From NCBI GenBank assembly GCA_035503715.1, contig DATJTE010000059.1, positions 21,011 through 85,010 of the forward strand: a stretch of 64,000 nucleotides of DNA. Direction: 5' to 3'. Positions 8,310 through 17,738 of this stretch are shown one piece after another; position 1 is the first letter of the stretch; each line of letters opens with the position of its first letter. A program made the position numbers and the translations under genes. The notes beneath the pieces are model-generated. The model saw only the letters and a list, made by a program, of their open reading frames with translations. It did not search any database and was not told the DNA's origin. This stretch comes from OAS926 sp035503715. GTDB lineage: Bacteria; Pseudomonadota; Alphaproteobacteria; Rhizobiales; Rhizobiaceae.

Positions 8310-9386
8310 GTGGCAGAAGCGCGGCAGCAGCGGAGACCCTCGTTGAGACACACGCGCGACAAGCGCCGCGAGACTTTTCAGCCGCGTCCCCACGCGGCGC
8401 AGCGACAGAACCAGTCGACGCGGCAGGATTCCGAACAGCGTGATGCCTCGAAGGCCGAAAAGCGGGTATTGAACCGTCGCACCGGTGCGCTGCCTGCCGA
8501 GACCCTGCCGTTGATCCTCGAAGTCGCACCGAATGACGACTACGCGCTGATCGACAGCGGCGGGGGTCGAAAGCTCGAACAGTATGGCGCCTATCGCATC
8601 GTGCGGCCGGAAGGCCAGGCGATCTGGCAGGCAGCTTTGCCGGCGAAGGAGTGGGAGCGCGCGGATGCGATCTTCACCGGCGACACCGACGAAGAGGGCA
8701 TGGGTCGCTGGCGCTTCCCGAAAGCGGCACTCGGCGAAACCTGGCCGATGAAGCATGACGGCATCGACTATCTCGGACGCTTCACTTCGTTTCGCCATGT
8801 CGGCGTTTTCCCCGAACAGGCGTCGCACTGGGACCATATGGCCGGCCTGATCGCCAAAGCCGGCCGTCCAGTGAAAGTGCTGAACCTGTTCGGCTACACG
8901 GGTCTCGCCTCGTTTGTCGCGGCGCGCGCCGGCGCGGAGGTCACGCATGTCGACGCTTCGAAGAAGGCGATCGGCTGGGCGCGCGAGAACCAGCAGGTGG
9001 CGCGGCTTACAGAGAGGCCGATCCGCTGGATCGTCGAGGACGCGATGAAGTTCGTCGAGCGCGAGGAGCGCCGTGGCAGTCGCTACGATATCGTGCTCTT
9101 CGATCCGCCGGCCTATGGCCGCGGGCCGAAAGGCGAGGTGTGGCAGCTCTTTGACGATCTGCCGGCGATGGCCGACCTCTGCCGCGCGATCCTGACGCCA
9201 AAACCGCTCGCGGTCGTGCTGACCGCATACTCGATCCGCGCATCCTTCTTCGCGATCCACGCGCTGATGCGTGACACATTTGCCGGAATGGGCGGCCGCG
9301 TCGAATCCGGTGAGCTGATCATCCGCGAAAAGTCGGCGGGTCGTGCGCTCTCGACCTCGCTGTTCTCACGCTGGGTGGCGGCATGA
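8310..9386 (+). CDS. Class I SAM-dependent methyltransferase (RlmI/RlmK-like)
   Basis: 358 residues if started at the GTG at 8310; a TTG at 8343 is an alternative. The first 55 residues are basic and low in complexity. The catalytic Rossmann domain has motif I VLNLFGYTGLAS and the acidic residue after the next strand (THVDASKKA), plus FDPPAYGRG as motif IV. This pattern matches 23S rRNA cytosine methyltransferases of the RlmI class, though the substrate is inferred. It overlaps the next gene, also an RNA methyltransferase, by 4 bases (ATGA), supporting an RNA-modification role. Confidence 0.82.
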   Translation: MAEARQQRRPSLRHTRDKRRETFQPRPHAAQRQNQSTRQDSEQRDASKAEKRVLNRRTGALPAETLPLILEVAPNDDYALIDSGGGRKLEQYGAYRIVRPEGQAIWQAALPAKEWERADAIFTGDTDEEGMGRWRFPKAALGETWPMKHDGIDYLGRFTSFRHVGVFPEQASHWDHMAGLIAKAGRPVKVLNLFGYTGLASFVAARAGAEVTHVDASKKAIGWARENQQVARLTERPIRWIVEDAMKFVEREERRGSRYDIVLFDPPAYGRGPKGEVWQLFDDLPAMADLCRAILTPKPLAVVLTAYSIRASFFAIHALMRDTFAGMGGRVESGELIIREKSAGRALSTSLFSRWVAA

Positions 9387-10222
9387 ACGTCCGCACGGTC
9401 GGCCAGGTGAAGGAGGTCACCAGCCTCGCCAATCCGCTGGTGAAGGACATCAAGGCGCTGGCGCTGAAGAAATTCCGCGACCAGCAGAATGCCTTCCTCG
9501 CGGAAGGACTGAAACTCGTCATCGACGCGCTGGATCTTGGCTGGACGATCAAGACGCTGATCTTTGCCAAGTCGGGAAAGGGCAATCCGGCCGTAGAGAA
9601 GGTTGCTGCGCGCACGGTGGCGGCCGGTGGCACGGTGCTGGAAGTGAGCGAGAAGGTGCTTGCCGCGATCACGCGGCGCGACAATCCGCAGATGGTCGTC
9701 GGCGTGTTCGCGCAGGACTGGCTGACCCTGAAGGACGTGAGGCCGGCGAAGGACGACGTCTGGGTGGCGCTGGATCGCGTGCGCGATCCCGGCAATCTCG
9801 GCACGGTGATCCGCACCGCGGATGCTGTCGGTGCGAAGGGCGTGATCCTCGTTGGCGAGACGACCGACCCGTTCTCGATCGAGACAGTGCGCGCGACGAT
9901 GGGATCGATCTTCGCCGTGCCCGTCGCAAAGACGACCCAGGAGGCCTTCATCGCCTGGCGAAAGGGTTTTGCCGGTCTCGTCGCCGGAACGCATCTCAAG
10001 GGTGCAGTCGACTACCGGACGGTGGAGTACGCAGGAAAGCCGGTGCTGCTCCTGATGGGCAACGAGCAGCAGGGATTGCCGGATGTGCTGGCGGACATAT
10101 GCGACAGGCTGGTGCGCATTCCGCAAGCAGGCCGTGCGGATTCGCTCAACCTCGCGGTGGCGACGGGCGTGATGCTTTTCGAAATCAGGCGCAAGGCGCT
10201 GACGCTTGGAGGCGCCGCATGA
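9383..10222 (+). CDS. TrmH/SpoU-family RNA 2'-O-methyltransferase
   Basis: 279 residues. An N-terminal L30e-like substrate-binding domain (about 10-110) is followed by the SPOUT knot with the three family motifs: DRVRDPGNLGTVIRTADAVG, TMGSIFAVPV and LLLMGNEQQGLP with RIPQAGRADSLNLAVATG. These bind SAM in a trefoil knot and methylate a ribose of rRNA or tRNA (RlmB-like or TsnR-like; not distinguishable here). It is coupled by ATGA overlaps to the methyltransferase before it and to lspA after it. Confidence 0.9.
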   Translation: MNVRTVGQVKEVTSLANPLVKDIKALALKKFRDQQNAFLAEGLKLVIDALDLGWTIKTLIFAKSGKGNPAVEKVAARTVAAGGTVLEVSEKVLAAITRRDNPQMVVGVFAQDWLTLKDVRPAKDDVWVALDRVRDPGNLGTVIRTADAVGAKGVILVGETTDPFSIETVRATMGSIFAVPVAKTTQEAFIAWRKGFAGLVAGTHLKGAVDYRTVEYAGKPVLLLMGNEQQGLPDVLADICDRLVRIPQAGRADSLNLAVATGVMLFEIRRKALTLGGAA

Positions 10223-10716
10223 GGCTCGCGACCTTCCTCAGATATTGCGGCGTGATGCTTATCGCCGTCGCACTCGACCAGTGGATCAAATATCTCGTCG
10301 AGACGCGGCTCGAATTCCAGCAGCAGATCGATCTTCTGCCATTCCTGGCGCTGTTTCGGACCTACAACACTGGCGTCGCCTTCTCGATGTTCTCTTTCGT
10401 TGGCGACAAGGGACTGGTTCTGCTGGCGCTGGTGGTCATCGCCTTCGTGCTCTACCTCGCCGTACGCACCAACGCCAATCAGTGGGTCGCGCGGCTCGGC
10501 TTTGCGCTGATCATCGGCGGCGCCGCCGGCAACATCATCGATCGCATCGCTTACGGCCATGTCGTCGACTACATCCTCTTCCACACGCCGAGCTGGTCGT
10601 TTGCCGTCTTCAATCTGGCGGACGCCTTCATCACGATCGGCGCGGGACTGGTGATCCTGGAAGAAATCATTTCCTGGTGGAGCGACCGCAAGCGTGTCGC
10701 CTCCACCGACGACTGA
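10219..10716 (+). CDS. lspA: Lipoprotein signal peptidase LspA
   Basis: 165 residues from the ATG at 10219, which overlaps the stop of the preceding gene as ATGA. The open frame extends far upstream but only as a shadow. Four transmembrane helices; family motifs NTGVAFSMF (50-58), GAAGNIIDR (101-109) and the two catalytic aspartates D117 in HVVDYI and D135 in FNLADAF. This aspartyl protease cleaves prolipoprotein signal peptides in the inner membrane. Confidence 0.95.
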   Translation: MRLATFLRYCGVMLIAVALDQWIKYLVETRLEFQQQIDLLPFLALFRTYNTGVAFSMFSFVGDKGLVLLALVVIAFVLYLAVRTNANQWVARLGFALIIGGAAGNIIDRIAYGHVVDYILFHTPSWSFAVFNLADAFITIGAGLVILEEIISWWSDRKRVASTDD

Positions 10717-10737
10717 CGAGTTTGCGGAAGGGGTTAC

Positions 10738-11727
10738 ATGGCGTCACCGTTCAGAGCAATCGTGGTCTCGCGCGGCGAGGACAAGAAGCAGTCCGTTGCG
10801 ATCACCGAACTGACCGACGACGATCTGATGGACGGCGACGTTACCGTTTCGATCGAGGCGACGACAGTGAACTACAAGGACGGGCTCGCGATCACCGGCA
10901 AAGGACCCGTGGTGAGGCTTTTCCCGCTTGTCCCTGGCATCGATTTCGCCGGCACCGTGACCTCGTCCACCAACCGCGACTGGAAGCCTGGCGACAAGGT
11001 GATCCTGAACGGCTGGGGTGTCGGCGAGATGCACCATGGCGCGTTTGCGAGCCGCGCCCGGGTGAAAGGCGATTGGCTGGTGCCATTGCCCGCTTCGATG
11101 AGCGCCAGGGACGCCATGGCGGTCGGCACGGCCGGCTACACCGCGATGCTCGCGGTGATGGCTCTGGAGCGCCACGGCATTGTGCCGGACCGCGGCCCTG
11201 TCGTGGTGACGGGCGCGGCCGGAGGTGTCGGTTCCGTCGCGATCGCGCTGCTGTCGAAGCTCGGCTACAACGTGATCGCCTCGACGGGGCGGCAATCGGA
11301 AGCCGGTTATCTGACTGATCTCGGCGCAAAGGAAATCATCTCGCGTGCCGAACTTTCCGGTCCGGCCAAGCCGCTCGGCAAAGAGCGCTGGGCAGGCGGC
11401 GTCGATGCGGTCGGCAGCCACACGCTGGCGAATGTCCTCTCGATGACCATTTATGGCGGCGCGGTCGCCGCTTGCGGCCTGGTGCAGGGCATAGATCTGC
11501 CGGGCTCCGTCGCCCCCTTCATCCTTCGCGGCGTCTCGTTGCTCGGTATCGATTCCGTAATGGTGCCGAAGCCGATCCGGCTCGAAGCCTGGAAGCGCAT
11601 CGGCATGGATCTCGACCCGAAAAAGCTTGCCGCGCTGACCACGTCCATCGGCTTCGACGGCATCATCGAAGCCGCGCAGCAGATCGTTGAGGGCAAGATC
11701 AGGGGCCGCGTCGTCGTCGAAATGTAG
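10738..11727 (+). CDS. acuI: Acrylyl-CoA reductase-like MDR oxidoreductase (YhdH/AcuI)
   Basis: 329 residues of the zinc-free medium-chain reductase group. Motifs: N-terminal GroES-like domain with NYKDGLAITGKGPVV and PGIDFAGTV, then a Rossmann domain with VTGAAGGVGSVAIALL. These match the YhdH/AcuI type that reduces acrylyl-CoA with NADPH in propionate or DMSP-derived metabolism. There is an SD-like GGAAGGGG just before the ATG. A terminator follows at 11728, so it probably closes the plus-strand operon that begins near sppA or ihfB. Confidence 0.88.
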   Translation: MASPFRAIVVSRGEDKKQSVAITELTDDDLMDGDVTVSIEATTVNYKDGLAITGKGPVVRLFPLVPGIDFAGTVTSSTNRDWKPGDKVILNGWGVGEMHHGAFASRARVKGDWLVPLPASMSARDAMAVGTAGYTAMLAVMALERHGIVPDRGPVVVTGAAGGVGSVAIALLSKLGYNVIASTGRQSEAGYLTDLGAKEIISRAELSGPAKPLGKERWAGGVDAVGSHTLANVLSMTIYGGAVAACGLVQGIDLPGSVAPFILRGVSLLGIDSVMVPKPIRLEAWKRIGMDLDPKKLAALTTSIGFDGIIEAAQQIVEGKIRGRVVVEM

Positions 11728-11756
11728 GCCGGACGGCCGAAATCCGGCGTTTTTTC
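11728..11756 (+). terminator. Rho-independent terminator after the acuI-like gene
   Basis: Stem GCCGGA-loop-TCCGGC directly after the stop codon, followed by a run of six T. This separates the acuI-like gene from the histidine kinase gene that starts 70 bases on. Confidence 0.8.
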
Positions 11757-11826
11757 GCGCCGATCGTTAAAACTCGAACGATCCGTCAAAAGCTTCTCTA
11801 AGCGCTGATATGCAAGGCTTCCGGCT

Positions 11827-14100
11827 ATGGCGGAGTCCGTGCAGAAAGCCGATGTGACGTCCGAGGCAGCGCCGGTTGCAGCGCCGCTGCCCGAACGCGT
11901 GCGCGTCGCGCCGCCGCCGCTGGCGCCACATCTTGTCGAATCGAACCCACGCGAACTGTGGATGCTCGTCGTCATCGCCGTTCTGGTGCTGGCCGGGCTC
12001 GCCCAGCTCAGCGGGACGCCACCCTATATCAGCCTTGCTCTGCTCGTGACCGGCATCTCCGGATTGGTTCTGCTCGTTTTCACGCTGAAAGCGGAAACCG
12101 CGCTCGCCACCATGGTGGACACCACCACGGCCGAAAGCCGCGCCGAGATCGAGACGCTCGCCGACCGCATGTGGGAGCTGCAGGAAAGCGAGGAGCGCTT
12201 CCGTGGACTGATCGATGCGCTGGGCGATCTGGTCGTGCACCGCGACCGGGAGGGCAAGATCGTCTACGCGAATTCCGTTTTCGCCGAACTGACGGGGCTG
12301 AAGCAGGAGTCGCTCACCGGCAAGACACTTGCCGAACTCGGCATCGAGGTCGGCATCGTGCCTGACGCGGCCTTCGCCGATGGCGAATGCCTGTCGTCAA
12401 CCGACGTCGCGATCCGCTCCGCCACCGGCGTGCGGTGGTTTTCCTGGATCGAACTTTCCGTGCGCGACAAGACGAGCGACGCGGTCTCGCACCGCGCCAT
12501 CGCGCGCGATATCACGGCGCGCAAACGCGCTGAGACCGCACTGATCAACGCACGTGAGCGCGCCGAGCATGCGAGCCAGGCGAAGTCACGGTTTCTTGCG
12601 ACCGTCAGCCATGAAATCCGCACGCCGATGAACGGCATCATGGGCATGGCGAAACTGCTGGCCGACACGCAGCTTCTGCCTGAACAGCGGACTTATGTCG
12701 GCGCGGTCTCGACCTCGGCCAGCGCGCTGCTGGCGCTGATCGAAGACCTGCTCGACTATTCGAAGATCGAGGCCGGACGCTTCGAGCTCGAGCCGCAGGC
12801 GGTTTCACCGCGCGAATTGACCGACAACGTCGCGGAGCTGCTGGCCGCCCGCGCCTATACGAAGTCTATTGGCCTTGGCTGCCACGTTTCACCTGATGTG
12901 CCGGCATTGATCACCGCCGATCCCGGACGGCTGCGGCAGGTCCTGCTCAACCTGATCGGCAATGCGATCAAGTTCACCGACACCGGCGGCGTGACCGTGA
13001 CGGTGACCGCCGCGGGCGATGCCGACAGGCGTACCGTGAAATTTGCGGTCGCCGACACCGGGCCGGGGCTGAAAGCCGCCGACCTCGATCGTATCTTCCA
13101 GGAATTCGAGCAGGCCGACGGAACCTCGACACGCAAGCATGGTGGGGCCGGCCTCGGGCTTGCAATCTCCCAGCGCATCGTCACTTCGATGGGCGGTACA
13201 ATCGACGTGGAGAGCGAGCCGGGCAAAGGCTCGGTCTTTTCGTTCGAGATCCCGGCGACCGACGCGACGCCGCCAGCCACCGTCGACCGCGAAATTCTGG
13301 CAAACTGCCGCGCCGTAATCGTATCGAAGAACATCGCGGAGACGGAAGCAATCGCGCTTACCATCCGGGCGAATGGCGGCACAGCGCACATCGCCGGCAC
13401 TGCGGCGCAGGCGGCGATCGTCGCTAATGGCGCAACGACCCTGCTTGTCGATGCCGCGCTGGAATCGAGCGACGGCCTTCTGCTGAAGCGGCTGCGGCTT
13501 TCCGGTTTCGCGCATGCCGAGGCGATCACGCTGATTGCGCCGACCGATCGCGGTATGCTGGGTGAATTCCGCGCCAGCGGCTATTCGAGCTTCCTTGCGC
13601 GACCCGTGCGCGACGAGACGCTGCTTCGAATGCTGATCGGCGGCCGAACCAAGGCCGCGACACCGGCGGCGCCAGCGACCGAACCGCAAGCGGTGCAGCA
13701 CAGACTTGACGGCGACAGCCTGTCGATCCTGCTCGCCGAGGACAACGACATCAATGCCATGCTGGCGCGCGCGACGCTGACCAAGGCCGGCCATAAGGTT
13801 GATGTCGTGGGCAATGGCCGCGCGGCGGTGGAGGCACTCACCGAAGCAGGGCACCCGCGCTATGACGTGGTGCTGATGGACCTGCATATGCCCGTGATGG
13901 ATGGCCTGGACGCCATCGCGGTCATCCGCCGGCACGAGGAGGACAAGGGCATCCGTCCGGTGCCGATCATGGTGCTCTCCGCCGATAGCCAGGAAAAGAC
14001 GCGCCACGCGGTGCTTGCGCATGGTGCGAGCGGCTTCGTCACAAAACCGCTCGATCCAGATGCTTTGGTTCGCGCCGTGCAGGAACAAGCGGCGGCATAA
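11827..14100 (+). CDS. Hybrid sensor histidine kinase with PAS and receiver domains
   Basis: 757 residues. Two transmembrane helices (about 44-62 and 66-86) with almost no periplasmic loop, a PAS domain (about 122-232), HisKA with the phospho-acceptor H262 in FLATVSHEIRTPMNG, HATPase_c with NLIGNAIKFTD, DTGPGLK and GGAGLGLAIS, a degenerate receiver-like segment (about 490-600) and a C-terminal receiver with D685 in LMDLHMPVMDG, S718 and K740. The lack of a sensing loop suggests an intramembrane or cytoplasmic (PAS) signal. No response regulator is adjacent, so phosphate probably goes to an unlinked phosphotransfer protein. A GGCTATGGCGGA context makes the ATG at 11827 a reasonable start. Confidence 0.92.
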   Translation: MAESVQKADVTSEAAPVAAPLPERVRVAPPPLAPHLVESNPRELWMLVVIAVLVLAGLAQLSGTPPYISLALLVTGISGLVLLVFTLKAETALATMVDTTTAESRAEIETLADRMWELQESEERFRGLIDALGDLVVHRDREGKIVYANSVFAELTGLKQESLTGKTLAELGIEVGIVPDAAFADGECLSSTDVAIRSATGVRWFSWIELSVRDKTSDAVSHRAIARDITARKRAETALINARERAEHASQAKSRFLATVSHEIRTPMNGIMGMAKLLADTQLLPEQRTYVGAVSTSASALLALIEDLLDYSKIEAGRFELEPQAVSPRELTDNVAELLAARAYTKSIGLGCHVSPDVPALITADPGRLRQVLLNLIGNAIKFTDTGGVTVTVTAAGDADRRTVKFAVADTGPGLKAADLDRIFQEFEQADGTSTRKHGGAGLGLAISQRIVTSMGGTIDVESEPGKGSVFSFEIPATDATPPATVDREILANCRAVIVSKNIAETEAIALTIRANGGTAHIAGTAAQAAIVANGATTLLVDAALESSDGLLLKRLRLSGFAHAEAITLIAPTDRGMLGEFRASGYSSFLARPVRDETLLRMLIGGRTKAATPAAPATEPQAVQHRLDGDSLSILLAEDNDINAMLARATLTKAGHKVDVVGNGRAAVEALTEAGHPRYDVVLMDLHMPVMDGLDAIAVIRRHEEDKGIRPVPIMVLSADSQEKTRHAVLAHGASGFVTKPLDPDALVRAVQEQAAA

Positions 14101-14230
14101 GCTCGAAAGCCGGCTATCGGTGCGTCACGGGGCGTACTATTGCCGGGATCACTACTTCACGATACTGTCACAGTCCTGTTGCACCGCTTGCCTATCCCCG
14201 ACCGGAGGGACGGTCCGAAGGAGACGATTC

Positions 14231-15118
14231 GTGCAATCCGCACTGCCGGAAACCGACCGACAGTCAGCCGCCCCAGGCGCCGCTTTCTACAGCCGTCAAT
14301 TCGAGGCCATCGTTACGGGCGCGCCTTTGGGGCGCATCGGCTCGCTCGAAGTCCGTATTGCCGTGGACGAGGCGCAGATCGCCGCCGCGCAGCAGGTGCG
14401 CTATCGCGTCTTCTACGAAGAACTCGGCGCCAAGGGTGACGAGGTCGCCGCGGCCGACCAGCGCGACGCCGACCGGTTCGATGCCGTGTGCGACCATCTG
14501 CTCGTCTACGACACCGCGATCGTCGGCCCGGAACTCAGCAAGATTGTCGGCACCTACCGGCTGCTGCGGCAGGAATCGGCCGTTGCCGCCGGCGGCTTCT
14601 ATTCAAATGACGAGTTCGATCTCGACTCGCTGGTGGCGCGGCATCCCTCGCTTCGCTTCCTCGAACTCGGCCGCTCCTGCGTGCTGCCGGAATACCGCTC
14701 GAAGCGGACCATCGAGGTGTTGTGGCAGGGCATCTGGGCCTACATCAACCATTACTCGGTCGGCGTGATGACGGGTTGCGCCTCGTTCCATGGGACGACG
14801 CCGGCCGCACATGCCGAGGCTCTGTCCTTCCTCGCGCAGAATTGCCGGCCGGATCCCACATGGGACGTGCGAGCGGTGCCCAGCCGCTATCAGTCGATGG
14901 ATCTGATGCCGCCCGAGGCGGTCAACATGCGCTCGGCGATGAACGCCATGCCGCCGCTGATCAAAGGTTATCTGAGGCTCGGCGCGAAGATCGGCGACGG
15001 TTGCGTGATCGACCACGAATTCGGCACGACGGACGTCTTCATCATTCTGCCCGTCTCGGCCCTCAGCACACGCTACTTGAACTACTACTCGATCGACGCC
15101 AGCCGCTTCGCGGCATAG
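14231..15118 (+). CDS. olsB: L-ornithine N-alpha-acyltransferase OlsB (GNAT family)
   Basis: 295 residues from a GTG at 14231, chosen because GAAGGAGA lies 6-7 bases ahead and because the upstream frame overlaps the kinase gene. The GNAT-like fold carries the OlsB/hemolysin-type signatures RYRVFYEELGA, LELGRSCVLPEYRSKRTIEV and MTGCASFHGT. In rhizobia OlsB transfers a 3-hydroxyacyl chain from acyl-ACP to ornithine, giving lyso-ornithine lipid, a phosphorus-free membrane lipid. OlsA is not next to it here. Phosphate regulation is common in relatives, but I did not identify a Pho box. Confidence 0.88.
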   Translation: MQSALPETDRQSAAPGAAFYSRQFEAIVTGAPLGRIGSLEVRIAVDEAQIAAAQQVRYRVFYEELGAKGDEVAAADQRDADRFDAVCDHLLVYDTAIVGPELSKIVGTYRLLRQESAVAAGGFYSNDEFDLDSLVARHPSLRFLELGRSCVLPEYRSKRTIEVLWQGIWAYINHYSVGVMTGCASFHGTTPAAHAEALSFLAQNCRPDPTWDVRAVPSRYQSMDLMPPEAVNMRSAMNAMPPLIKGYLRLGAKIGDGCVIDHEFGTTDVFIILPVSALSTRYLNYYSIDASRFAA

Positions 15119-15123
15119 TCGCC

Positions 15124-15480
15124 GTGAGCGACAACCTGCAGCCTGCTTTCGCCAAGCTTGTGAAAGCCGCCGCCGGCTTGCCTGAGGTCGAGGAAAGCTC
15201 GTGGTTCGGCACGCCGTCGCTGAAAGTGCGCGGCAAGGGATTTGCCCGGGTGAAGGATCCGGACACGGTCGTGCTGATGTGCTCACTCGAAGACAAGGAA
15301 TTGCTCTTCGAGACCGCGCCGGAGATTTTCTTCGAGACGGACCACTACAAAGGCTGGCCGGCGATCCTGGTGCGCATCAAGAAAATTTCGCCGAAAGAGC
15401 TGAAGCACCGCCTGGCGATCGCGTGGCGGCTGAAGGCGCCGAAGAAACTGGCGAAGCAGGTCGAGGGCGGCAGCGTCTAG
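15124..15480 (+). CDS. MmcQ/YjbR-family protein
   Basis: 118 residues from a GTG at 15124, five bases after the olsB stop. The pattern SSWFGTPSLKVRGKGFARV, LEDKELLFETAPEIFFETDHYKGWPAILVRI and a basic C-terminus matches the MmcQ/YjbR family, a CyaY-like fold sometimes called DNA-binding. The biochemical role is unknown. Close spacing suggests cotranscription with olsB. No good SD is seen, so translation may be coupled to olsB. Confidence 0.78.
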   Translation: MSDNLQPAFAKLVKAAAGLPEVEESSWFGTPSLKVRGKGFARVKDPDTVVLMCSLEDKELLFETAPEIFFETDHYKGWPAILVRIKKISPKELKHRLAIAWRLKAPKKLAKQVEGGSV

Positions 15481-15726
15481 CCAGGACCAGTCGCTCGGAT
15501 GGACTTCTCGTGCGCGAGAGACTACATACGCCGCTGATCCAACGCACCAAAGGAGCTCTTTGTGACTGCCATTGTGTCCAGCCCGGCTGGAGGACGGCAA
15601 GCGTAACGCATTTCGAGGCACGCGCCTCGATCGTTCGCTTCCATCTCGTCCAGCCTGTTTGCCGCTGCTCCGCGACGCGGAGCTGTGTTCATGTCCGCGC
15701 GCGCCGCGGAAGCTGGCTCGAGACCA

Positions 15727-16779
15727 ATGACAGACAAAGACCTGACCCTTGCCGATTTCGGCTGGACTTCATTTTTTCAATCGCAAATCGACCCGGGCGA
15801 AACGCTGTTCCCCGTGCGCGTGATGGCGGTGCATCGCGACCGCCTCGAAGTGGCGGGGCCGGGCGTGGTGGCGGACACTCCTCCTTTCGCCGACTCCGCG
15901 GGTGGGGATGAAAGCACCGCGACCATCGGCGACTGGCTGCTGATCGAACCCGACACACTGCGGCCAAGGCGCCTGCTCGATCGCAGGAGCCTGTTCAAGC
16001 GCCGCGCGGCGGGCACCGAGCGACGGCTGCAGTTGATCGCGGCCAATGTCGACACGCTCTTCATCGTGTCGTCGTGCAACCGTGACTTCAACATAGCGCG
16101 GCTGGAGCGCTATCTCGCGCTGGCGCGCGAGGCCGAGGTGACACCGGTGGTGGTGCTGACCAAGGCCGATCTCGCGGAGGATGCCGAGGCATTCGCCGCA
16201 CAGGCGCGGAAACTGCTGCCCGGCCTTCTGGTGGAGACGCTCGACGCGCGCGATCCCGGCAGCGTTGCGCTGCTCGCACCCTGGTGCGGGCGCGGCCAGA
16301 CGGTGGCGCTGGTCGGTTCGTCCGGCGTCGGCAAATCGACACTGGTGAACACGCTGACCGGCGAGGCGATCGCCACGCAAGGCATCCGCGCGCATGACGA
16401 ACGCGGCAAGCACACCACGACCGGCCGCGCGTTGCACAGGCTGCCGGGCGGCGGCTGGCTGGTCGATACGCCGGGCATGCGCGAGCTGCAGCTCACCGAC
16501 GCCGAAGCCGGCATCAAGGATGTGTTCGCCGACCTGGTGATGCTCGCAAGGCAATGCCGTTTCGCCGACTGCCGGCACCAGACCGAGCCGGGCTGCGCGG
16601 TGCAGGCGGCAATTGCGTCGGGCGAAGTGGATTCCGCGCGGCTCCATCGCTGGCGCAAGCTGGTTGCGGAGGAAGCCTACAACAACGAGACCTTGTCCGA
16701 GCGGCGGGCGCGCGACCGCGCCTTCGGCAAGATGGCGCGCCGCGCCATGCAGGACAAGCGGGCGCGGCGAGGTGGCTAG
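15727..16779 (+). CDS. rsgA: Ribosome small-subunit-dependent GTPase A (RsgA)
   Basis: 350 residues if started at the ATG at 15727 (MTDKDLTLADFGW, where family similarity begins). An ATG at 15691 has a better-placed GGAG and would add 12 residues, so the start is open. An OB-fold domain is followed by a circularly permuted GTPase: the TKAD base-recognition motif comes before the P-loop GSSGVGKSTL, then DTPGMREL. A C-terminal zinc-binding cluster includes CRFADCRHQTEPGC. RsgA matures the 30S subunit. It stands alone on the strand between the MmcQ-like gene and an exported hydrolase. Confidence 0.92.
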   Translation: MTDKDLTLADFGWTSFFQSQIDPGETLFPVRVMAVHRDRLEVAGPGVVADTPPFADSAGGDESTATIGDWLLIEPDTLRPRRLLDRRSLFKRRAAGTERRLQLIAANVDTLFIVSSCNRDFNIARLERYLALAREAEVTPVVVLTKADLAEDAEAFAAQARKLLPGLLVETLDARDPGSVALLAPWCGRGQTVALVGSSGVGKSTLVNTLTGEAIATQGIRAHDERGKHTTTGRALHRLPGGGWLVDTPGMRELQLTDAEAGIKDVFADLVMLARQCRFADCRHQTEPGCAVQAAIASGEVDSARLHRWRKLVAEEAYNNETLSERRARDRAFGKMARRAMQDKRARRGG

Positions 16780-16901
16780 TCGTGCCGCCGGCGTGCGGCC
16801 TTGCTCACGCGCGCTTCACGCCGAGTTCAATTGCAAGGCCGGTTGCGGCGGGAAGAATGCGGCCGGTTTTCACGTTGCTGTTTTGAACAAGGAGAGGTCA
16901 C

Positions 16902-17675
16902 ATGCTTTTCACACGCCGCAATGCATTGCAGCTTGGTGCTTTGGGTGTCGCAAGCTGGGGAACCACGTTCATGCCATTCACCGCAAGGGCGCAGGGCGCC
17001 GCCGACGAATACCCGACGAGTGCAGGCAAGATCGCGATCAGTCCGATTTCGCACGCATCCTTCGTCATGGCGACGCCGGACCTGGTGATCTACAACGACC
17101 CGGTCGGCGGCAAGGCGCTGTATGACGGACATCCCGCGCCGGGCCTCATCCTCGTCACGCATGAGCATGGCGATCATTTTGAGCTGGACACGCTGACGGC
17201 GATCGTCGGCGCCGACACGAAGCTGGTGGTCAACCCGGCCGTGCTGGAGAAGCTGCCGGAGGAGCTGAAGGCGAAGGCGACTGCGGTTGCCAATGGCGAG
17301 AAGACGACGGTGGGTTCGATCGAAATCGAGGCGATCCCCGCCTACAACACCACCGAGGACCGCAAGAAATATCACCCGCAGGGCCGCGACAACGGCTATG
17401 TGCTCACCATCGACGGGCGCCGCGTTTACATCGCCGGTGACACGGAGGACATTCCGGATATGCGGGCGCTGAAGGACATCCACATCGCCTTCGTGCCGAT
17501 GAACCTGCCCTATACGATGGACGAGACGCAGGCGAGTTCGGCGGTGGCGGAATTCAAGCCGGCCTTCGTCTACCCGTATCACTATAAGGGCAGCGATCCG
17601 AAGGTGTTTGCCGAGAAAGTCGCGGCCGCGGCGGGCGACGTGAAGGTCGTCATGGGTCCGTGGTACGCCGCCTGA
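16902..17675 (+). CDS. Exported MBL-fold metallo-hydrolase
   Basis: 257 residues. The N-terminus MLFTRRNALQLGALGVASWG with cleavage near ARAQG looks like a Tat-type signal. The metal site HxHxDH is H87, H89, D91, H92 in THEHGDHF; further ligand candidates are in YIAGDTED and YPYHYKG. It resembles UPF0173-type hydrolases with a short lactamase fold; substrate unknown. GGAGAGG lies just ahead of the ATG. A bidirectional terminator follows. Confidence 0.85.
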   Translation: MLFTRRNALQLGALGVASWGTTFMPFTARAQGAADEYPTSAGKIAISPISHASFVMATPDLVIYNDPVGGKALYDGHPAPGLILVTHEHGDHFELDTLTAIVGADTKLVVNPAVLEKLPEELKAKATAVANGEKTTVGSIEIEAIPAYNTTEDRKKYHPQGRDNGYVLTIDGRRVYIAGDTEDIPDMRALKDIHIAFVPMNLPYTMDETQASSAVAEFKPAFVYPYHYKGSDPKVFAEKVAAAAGDVKVVMGPWYAA

Positions 17676-17688
17676 TATGCTGACAAAA

Positions 17689-17722
17689 ACGGCCGCCGGC
17701 GTTTCCGCGCCGGCGACCGTTT
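17689..17722. terminator. Bidirectional terminator
   Basis: A strong stem, ACGG-CGCCGGCG pairing with CGCCGGCG-ACCGT, flanked by A-run and T-run, sits between the stop of the MBL hydrolase (plus) and the stop of the VOC protein (minus). Confidence 0.8.
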
Positions 17723-17738
17723 CATTGTGAGCAGCGCG

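Noticed and set aside
8172..9260. 362-codon minus-strand frame
   Set aside because: Lies over the RlmI-like methyltransferase gene, whose motifs are clear on the plus strand.
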